DNA of 64,000 bases from Pelodera strongyloides. Its lineage: Eukaryota > Nematoda > Chromadorea > Rhabditida > Rhabditidae. Made by a program: the position numbers and the translations under genes. The notes below the pieces were generated by a model that saw nothing but the letters and a program-made list of their open reading frames with translations, ran no database searches and was not told where the DNA came from. Shown piece by piece: positions 58,280 to 64,000 of this stretch. Each line of letters begins with the position of its first letter. Position 1 is the stretch's first letter. The DNA is taken from NCBI GenBank assembly GCA_036852015.1, contig JAANDG010000352.1, forward strand, positions 62,001-126,000, given 5' to 3'.

Positions 58280-59482
58280 TACGAAGAAGCTGAAACGAAA
58301 CAATATTTGGCGGTCTCTGGCTGTAAATTGTTGAGCAAAATGAGTGATTTTATTGCAAAAAAAAAGATTGCTTTTAACAGCAGTGCTTTTTTAACATGGA
58401 GGAATACTGAATGTGACTCGGCTGTACTGAATACTATATAAAAATGATAAATTTTGCACAAAAAACTATATTTACTATGTCTTTGGACACCTCTTTTCTA
58501 CTAAAGAATGAAGCACTTACTGATGGATTCATGCGCGGTCGGTGAGGATGAGTATGATCATTATTGTGGCGTTAATTGATAAGTTAATTGTCGACGTGAT
58601 GGACGCGTGATTGATTCCGAACAAGCGCCAGGTAAATTCAGGCGGGGTGCAATTATTTTTGAGTGATTCACCACTTATCATTGAAATTTCTTCGCGAAGC
58701 AGGAAACAAGATAAAAGAATGAAAAGCTAGAGTGTGGTATTGCGGTCAATTTCACGATAAACAAAAAAGATAGATTAACTTTTCTTGGCTAAACAAGTTT
58801 AACAAGTATGAACTAATACGGAAAGGCTACAAAAAGACGGTGTTGAATCATCATTCATATTGTGACTGTCCTCCCACCAGTTTATGCTCCTTTGTTTGTT
58901 TTGATGGTTAGACAAATACTGAACAATAAAACAAAGTTTGGGGTTCGAAAACATTAGTCAATACAAAAAGTCCACGTTCTCCACCTACGGAAATACATCC
59001 AACTTTGATATGCCGTAAATGCCAATTGTAGATAAAATATTTTTGATTTATGTGAAGAGATGGAAAATGGAAGTTTATTAATCAGTTGTTCATAAGAACC
59101 AAACTCTTTTTGAACATCGCAAGAAAACTCTGGAACATTGAGAAACTGCTATATTCCTGATGTCTACAGTCTACATATCTTACACCCTACTTACAACGGA
59201 AGAACGTATGTATAAAAGTTAATAAGCACAATTTACGTGGTTCGTTGTGATGACAAGTCGTGTTCCTGAGGCTCATCTGCTGACCACAAAAATGTGTCGA
59301 CTATGTGGACTTTTTGTACTTGTACGAAATTTTACCCTTGAAAACAATCGAAAAATCGCCCGTCGATACGGTGTTGTTATCAAAAGGAGAAGTATGCAAC
59401 ATATCGGTGAATGCCATAGAGATGGGACCGCTGTGAACGCCACGTCTGAAATGCCTTCATTCACATTGTGTAACTCGAAACG

Positions 59483-59879
59483 TTAAAGGGACAGGCCCAT
59501 CAAAATAAACCTATATTTACGACACGTTCATAATGACTATCAAGCATTTTTATTACAATATATACAAACTAAATTTCACCATTATTCGCCCTAGACAACT
59601 TTTTTCCAATGCGCTCCACGCATATGTATACCATAAAACTGCAGATTTCAAAGCTATATATGCAAATTTTAATCGCATTATAATTTCACGATAAATTTGC
59701 ATAGACGACAAGGATATTTGCGGCTTTACGGTATACATTTGATCTGAGCGCATCGGAAAAATGTTTCCCATGGCAAATAAATGTGAAATTCAGTTTGCAT
59801 ATATTGTAATAAAAATGCTTGATAGTCACTATGGACGTATCGTAAATATACGTTTATTTTGATGGGCCTGTCCCTTTAA
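59483..59879. mobile_element. 397-bp hairpin MITE, TTAAAGGGACAGGCCC family
   Basis: TTAAAGGGACAGGCCCATC pairs with GATGGGCCTGTCCCTTTAA. Inner arms such as GACTATCAAGCATTTTTATT / AATAAAAATGCTTGATAGTC continue inward. ATTACAATATATACAAACTA is shared with 25560-25797. Confidence 0.93.
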
Positions 59880-61338
59880 GTTGGCCATTAGTTTAATTTT
59901 ATATGCACTATCAATTAGAGTCGGCGGTGCATGTTAGTGTTTGGTGTGTCTTGTGTATGATTTTGACTTAGCAAATTCTACTTGCTTTTTCTAACGAGCT
60001 CTATATGTTTTCTTTGCAGTTATATATTCTGTGTTTTTGATTCGTATTATGTTGTTATGGCAGAATGTGGTGCATCATTTTTTTTTGATTACTGAATTAT
60101 TTTGATTGTTGCTCTACAGCGGGTCGAAGAAATGGATCGAAACAGGAAACAGGAGCATGTATATTTTTAAAAACATTGATAACTCACATGAACTTGGAAC
60201 TATTTTTAAACCGAAAAATTGCAATCCGAAGAACAAAAAACCATTGAGCGAAAGCATTAGTGCACCGTACTAAACATCACAATTAATATACAAATGTTGA
60301 GTCAGAGACATGAACTGAATATTTATCAGACTATATGTATGTATAAAGCAGCTGCTGGGAAATATAGTCAATTACCAAACACAATGAGAAAAAATTCCCG
60401 TTTCCTCGCCTAAATAAAAAGTTTAGTTATCGGATTCAGGCGGTGAGGATACAAGCATCGAGATTTTTGCTCAATAACTAACCTAAATGTAGTTTTGATT
60501 GTTGTGCTTGCCTAGGGCGTTACCAGAGAATAGTCATGTTGGTACATGTACATCAGATTATACGTAGTTTAATTCACTCCCCCACCTGATCTGATCAAGT
60601 AATTTACCCAAGACAATAACACGATTTACAGTGGTGCAAACCTGTGAAATTAACACATAAAATAATCTCCGTCGCAGATTGACAGTCTGCGCACTCAACT
60701 GTGAAGAGTCGTAAGCCAGTGTTGTGCGGAAAACTAGTATAGCTGCCATTAAATAGGAAACCCCTGAATATTATCGTCAGAAAATTGCGATGCACGAGTG
60801 CAAATGGTACAGGGTACAGCAGATGATAATTATCTGAAGTTTACGTTTCAAAGTGGATTGTTTAAATAACGCATAGTATCTTACATCTAGCATTGCTTAG
60901 AATGCTTACAATTAGCATGTACATGAAGGTAGAAACTAGAAACCCACCGCCAACTATGATCCAAAATGATAAAAACCAAATAATTATCTCATTGAAAGAC
61001 GAATTAAACGGATAAAAACGAACGATGTTTGTTGCAGAGTTGTTTAGAAATACACCAAATTCATTGTATGCCGATTTCTGAAAATAAGCTTACAATTAGG
61101 AAGTATATATATATATATAGGATATATATATATATATATAATAATATGGTTTATTGGAAGACAATAAATAAATAAACAAAGAAACAGCATGCAGTGTAAT
61201 AATGGACAACTAATGTCAAATGTCAACCAACGGGACCCTAAGACACGGCGCTTCACAACGCACGTATACTGACGAGGGACCAAAAGGATACTGAATGGTA
61301 ATTCCTTATAAACAAAGAAATACATAAAACATACAAAC

Positions 61339-61344
<6 letters not shown>

Positions 61345-61390
<46 letters not shown>
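61345..61390 (+). repeat. TA microsatellite
   Basis: About 22 TA units. A shorter broken TA tract lies at 61107-61142. Confidence 0.95.
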
Positions 61391-61393
<3 letters not shown>

Positions 61394-61902
61394 ACAAATA
61401 ATGTTTAAAATAGTGGTATATTATTACAAAATAAGATTAGCAAGTGAACAGCTGGGAGACGGAAAGCAGTGAAAGCACCTTTGCTGCTCTTCTAACAATA
61501 AGCCCCATCTTTTGGGCTCCAGTTGTCAGTTATTATTAACCAGCCGGCTACGCCGCCTGAGGCGACTTTCTATTACATTTATTTTATTTTATGCATACGT
61601 GACACGTGGATTCAAAAGTAGTTACAAAAAATTAGGGAATGGATCATATGCTAAAATCCTCGCTTCGTTGTTCTTTTTTGTTGCTCTAGATTTACATGCT
61701 CTTTGTAGTTTATTCGTAGTACTTTGAGCGCCGCCGACACGCACGGCTGGTACGGCACACCATTCCATAGATGCAGTCTTTTTACAGCTTTGTGAGAGGG
61801 GCGCTCAGGATCTGCAATGTCTCAGTGCACGGGAACGTGTGCTACTGAACCACTCTTACTTCCTGAGCGTAACGCACGTCATTAAAACACACAATCAATC
61901 AA

Positions 61903-63342
61903 TCAAACACCAAAACAAACAATGCTCCCAACTTTAAATAATACGATTTTTAGCTCAGTTCGATTCATATTTTCCGCGAGGCCAGTATGGTATTCACAGT
62001 GGAAAACTTTTCTTTTCGCCAAATTCTCTACGTGTGCAATATTTGTCTGGATTACTTCTCGCAAATCTTTTCTATTCAAAATGAACATAAATAAAGGACT
62101 CACAGTAATATTCCCTTCAAGCTTGTTGTGCTTTACCAAAAAATGCGAAATTCCGAATAATAGCCCCATTGCGAAGTACAAAGGAAATATGACGAGTGCT
62201 ATTCTGAATACCAATCCACGAGTGCGGATGTCCAGCGAAGCATAGTAACTATGACAGATCTGGCCGAATTTGGTGATTCCAAAAAAAATTTGTGAAGATA
62301 TGCAGGCGGCCTAGAACACGTCTTCATAACATTTCACCACTCGATTCGATCGGGAAAATATACCTTTGTTGAGGAAATAATATACAAATGTGAGAGGCTC
62401 AGGGAAAAAGACAGTATTTCGACCTTCGGAACTCGACCTCAGAACTATTGACTATGGACTATGTATGGCCTCATGCCATATGGCCTCAATTCAAGTTGCC
62501 CGCGTTCGAGGCGAACGTGCTAGCCTGTCAGAAAGGTGAACAAGAAATGTACCGCTGAAAAATCGATTAAAATTGCCGGCATTGGCTGATCCACAACTAT
62601 TATAAAGATATATCCGTTCGAACTTGAATACAACATTGGGCATATGAGAACGAGCAGAATTTCGTAAGCCACCATGAAGGCCTGTAACGAAATGTTATTT
62701 ATATCATGGGCTCGGGACAATACTGGTACTTTTTTTTAACATTGATGAAACCGACTTTCATGAAAGAGGGTAAACCGTCACAAAAGAATAGTGTGAACCC
62801 GAATTCCATATCAATCAAAACTGAATTTTTCCACACAAAATTGATAGATTCTTAACAATTTCCCTGCTCAACTACTATGATTTTTTTTCATATGCGTCTT
62901 CTTATACTGTTATGTTCACTGTTGTAGTATACCTTTTTTCTTTAGTAGAAGTGGCTGCATAAAACAAGTACGTTTTACGCAAAGTGTACCTTTTACCTGC
63001 TTATGAGTGTAATTATAATAGGACTAACAATAAGATAACAAATGTTGGAATAAACAAGAAAACAAAATGATCGTATTCTCTCTTCATTTAAATCTGGAGT
63101 TGTTCGTTTACTAAATATAATACGTCAATATTTTCACTCACCAAAAATACAAACTGAAGGCGCTTGAACATTTTCATGACCTTCGGCGAATATTTTTGAA
63201 TAATTATAATAGTAAACATCGTGATAATGCAATTGACGCAAAACTGTGTTCGCAAGTACAGGCGGAATATATTTCGGACGTTATTCGACGGATAATAAAG
63301 AACTTCTTCTGGCCATAAATCAACCTTGACGTCTAGCAACAT
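61903..63342 (-). CDS. Polytopic membrane protein, probable incomplete serpentine receptor (245 aa)
   Basis: Minus-strand exons 63342-63142, 62681-62553 and 62310-61903 join in phase. The first ATG is 11 bases after TTTTCAG, which may be a spliced-leader site or an internal acceptor. Hydrophobic segments include FCVNCIITMFTIIIIQKY, VAYEILLVLICPMLYSSS, AILIDFSA joined to AACISSQIFFGI, and FRIALVIFPLYFAMGLLFGI. SPLFMFILNRKDLREVI resembles the last pass and post-membrane basic stretch of nematode chemoreceptors (P-x-x...NR/K..LR). Only four or five passes are predicted, so N-terminal exons may be missing from the model, lie beyond the window edge, or be lost. It does not closely resemble receptors 1 and 2. 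Family assignment is tentative. Confidence 0.6.
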
Positions 63343-64000
63343 GATATTTAGTTCTGAAAACCAAAAATTCGATAATGCGTGATGAATGTTTGAGAGCCAC
63401 CAATTGTGGATACAATCACGATGTAACAGCCTTTGTGTCGCTACCAACGACTGTAAGGACCGCACCCGGCGGTCAGCACTTGGTACTTGTCTGTGTAGGT
63501 GGGCAGTGTCAATCAAACACTGTCGCAACAACAGTTTTGTTCAACAGCAATCGGTTACAACACCAAGTTAAGCGAAGCGCAGTATCGCGGGATCCCATAG
63601 AGATCAACCACACTATTGTTTGAAGTTTGTAGGCTCGAGCAATACCGCGAGATCCCAGATAGATCGATCACACTGCGCCAGCTCAGCTTATAGTGCCTTG
63701 TAGAATAAAGCATTGGCGCGCTCGGTCCATCTCCGAGCGACCCTGATAAGGGGGCATCATGGGCTTAAATACCGCGCATTTATGTGCTGAGCAGGCTCAA
63801 ACCTATCTCTTGCAAGCTGCGCACACTCTCTAAACACGGTCCAGCTAAACGTAACTAAAGTACATTCTTTGTTGATGTCACACTCTTGGGAAATTGAACG
63901 ATTTGAAACAAGCAAGAACTCAAAAGGATATTCATATTTATAACTATACAAAGAATATAATAAAGTAATATGGATAAATACAATTAGGAAATTCACTAGA
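63343..64000. other. Window edge, no gene resolved
   Basis: A minus-strand open frame at 63757-63996 begins MNFLIVFIHITLLYSLYSY, which looks hydrophobic and signal-like, but no exon junction ties it to the receptor-like gene. Two related segments (AGCGCAGTATCGCGGGATCCCATAGAGATC and GCAATACCGCGAGATCCCAGATAGATC, near 63576 and 63639) form a diverged direct repeat. Confidence 0.4.

Larger units (their letters stand above)
58280..61902. other. Upstream and intergenic region, no gene supported
   Basis: The short open frames have no splice or family support. It contains the palindrome at 59483-59879, TA microsatellites near 61110 and 61345-61390, and a G/C-richer segment at about 61500-61800 (CCAGCCGGCTACGCCGCC, GCGCCGCCGACACGCACGG). 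The last could be the 3' tail of a retrotransposon, but no protein-coding part remains. Confidence 0.5.

Noticed and set aside
58279..58303. Upstream ATG at 58303 as the start of zinc-finger paralog B
   Set aside because: It lies before a TTTCAG acceptor, and the protein aligns with paralog A from the ATG at 58279.

Overview
The window looks like nuclear DNA from a free-living (rhabditid-type) nematode. It is AT-rich. Its genes are split into many small exons by short GT...TTTTCAG introns. Several start codons lie a few bases after an unpaired TTTCAG-type acceptor, as expected for spliced-leader trans-splicing. It carries nematode-type serpentine chemoreceptor genes, a CR1-like retrotransposon tail and a very high density of small hairpin (foldback) DNA elements. 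No gene could be given a standard symbol. Gene models were built by hand from splice signals, reading phase and paralog comparison.

Layout: 374-3610 holds the 3' part of an unknown acidic protein (+). 4950-5750 is a G-rich minisatellite. 5770-10440 is a poorly resolved region with splice-flanked exon-like pieces on the minus strand. 10487-11330 is a 5'-truncated CR1-like LINE, followed by a 259-bp MITE. 12709-16751 is a nine-exon secreted protein of unknown function (385 aa), with tRNA-derived repeats in its introns. 19636-21889 and 26747-29766 are two complete paralogous 7TM chemoreceptors of the Srg/Srv type (308 and 316 aa).

The centre, 31070-39337 and 40820-50047, is a head-to-tail pair of 21-exon genes (731 and 725 aa). 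Each encodes a signal peptide, a ~620-residue ectodomain, one membrane segment and a short basic tail. The family is not one I recognise. Every exon boundary is shared. The membrane-proximal half is almost identical between the copies while the N-terminal half has diverged strongly. The introns have been invaded by different hairpin elements in each copy, so each paralog gives a natural empty site for insertions in the other.

On the minus strand, 54326-50756 and 58279-56575 are two paralogous multi-zinc-finger proteins (four Cys-rich modules plus a B-box-like module). The first has gained a long acidic repeat region. 63342-61903 (minus) is a shorter polytopic protein that is probably another, incomplete, serpentine receptor.

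At least five families of palindromic elements share the outer sequence TTAAAG(G/C)G. Chemoreceptors, diversified membrane proteins, expanded zinc-finger genes and heavy transposon load together resemble the fast-evolving chromosome-arm regions of rhabditid nematodes; that comparison is an inference.
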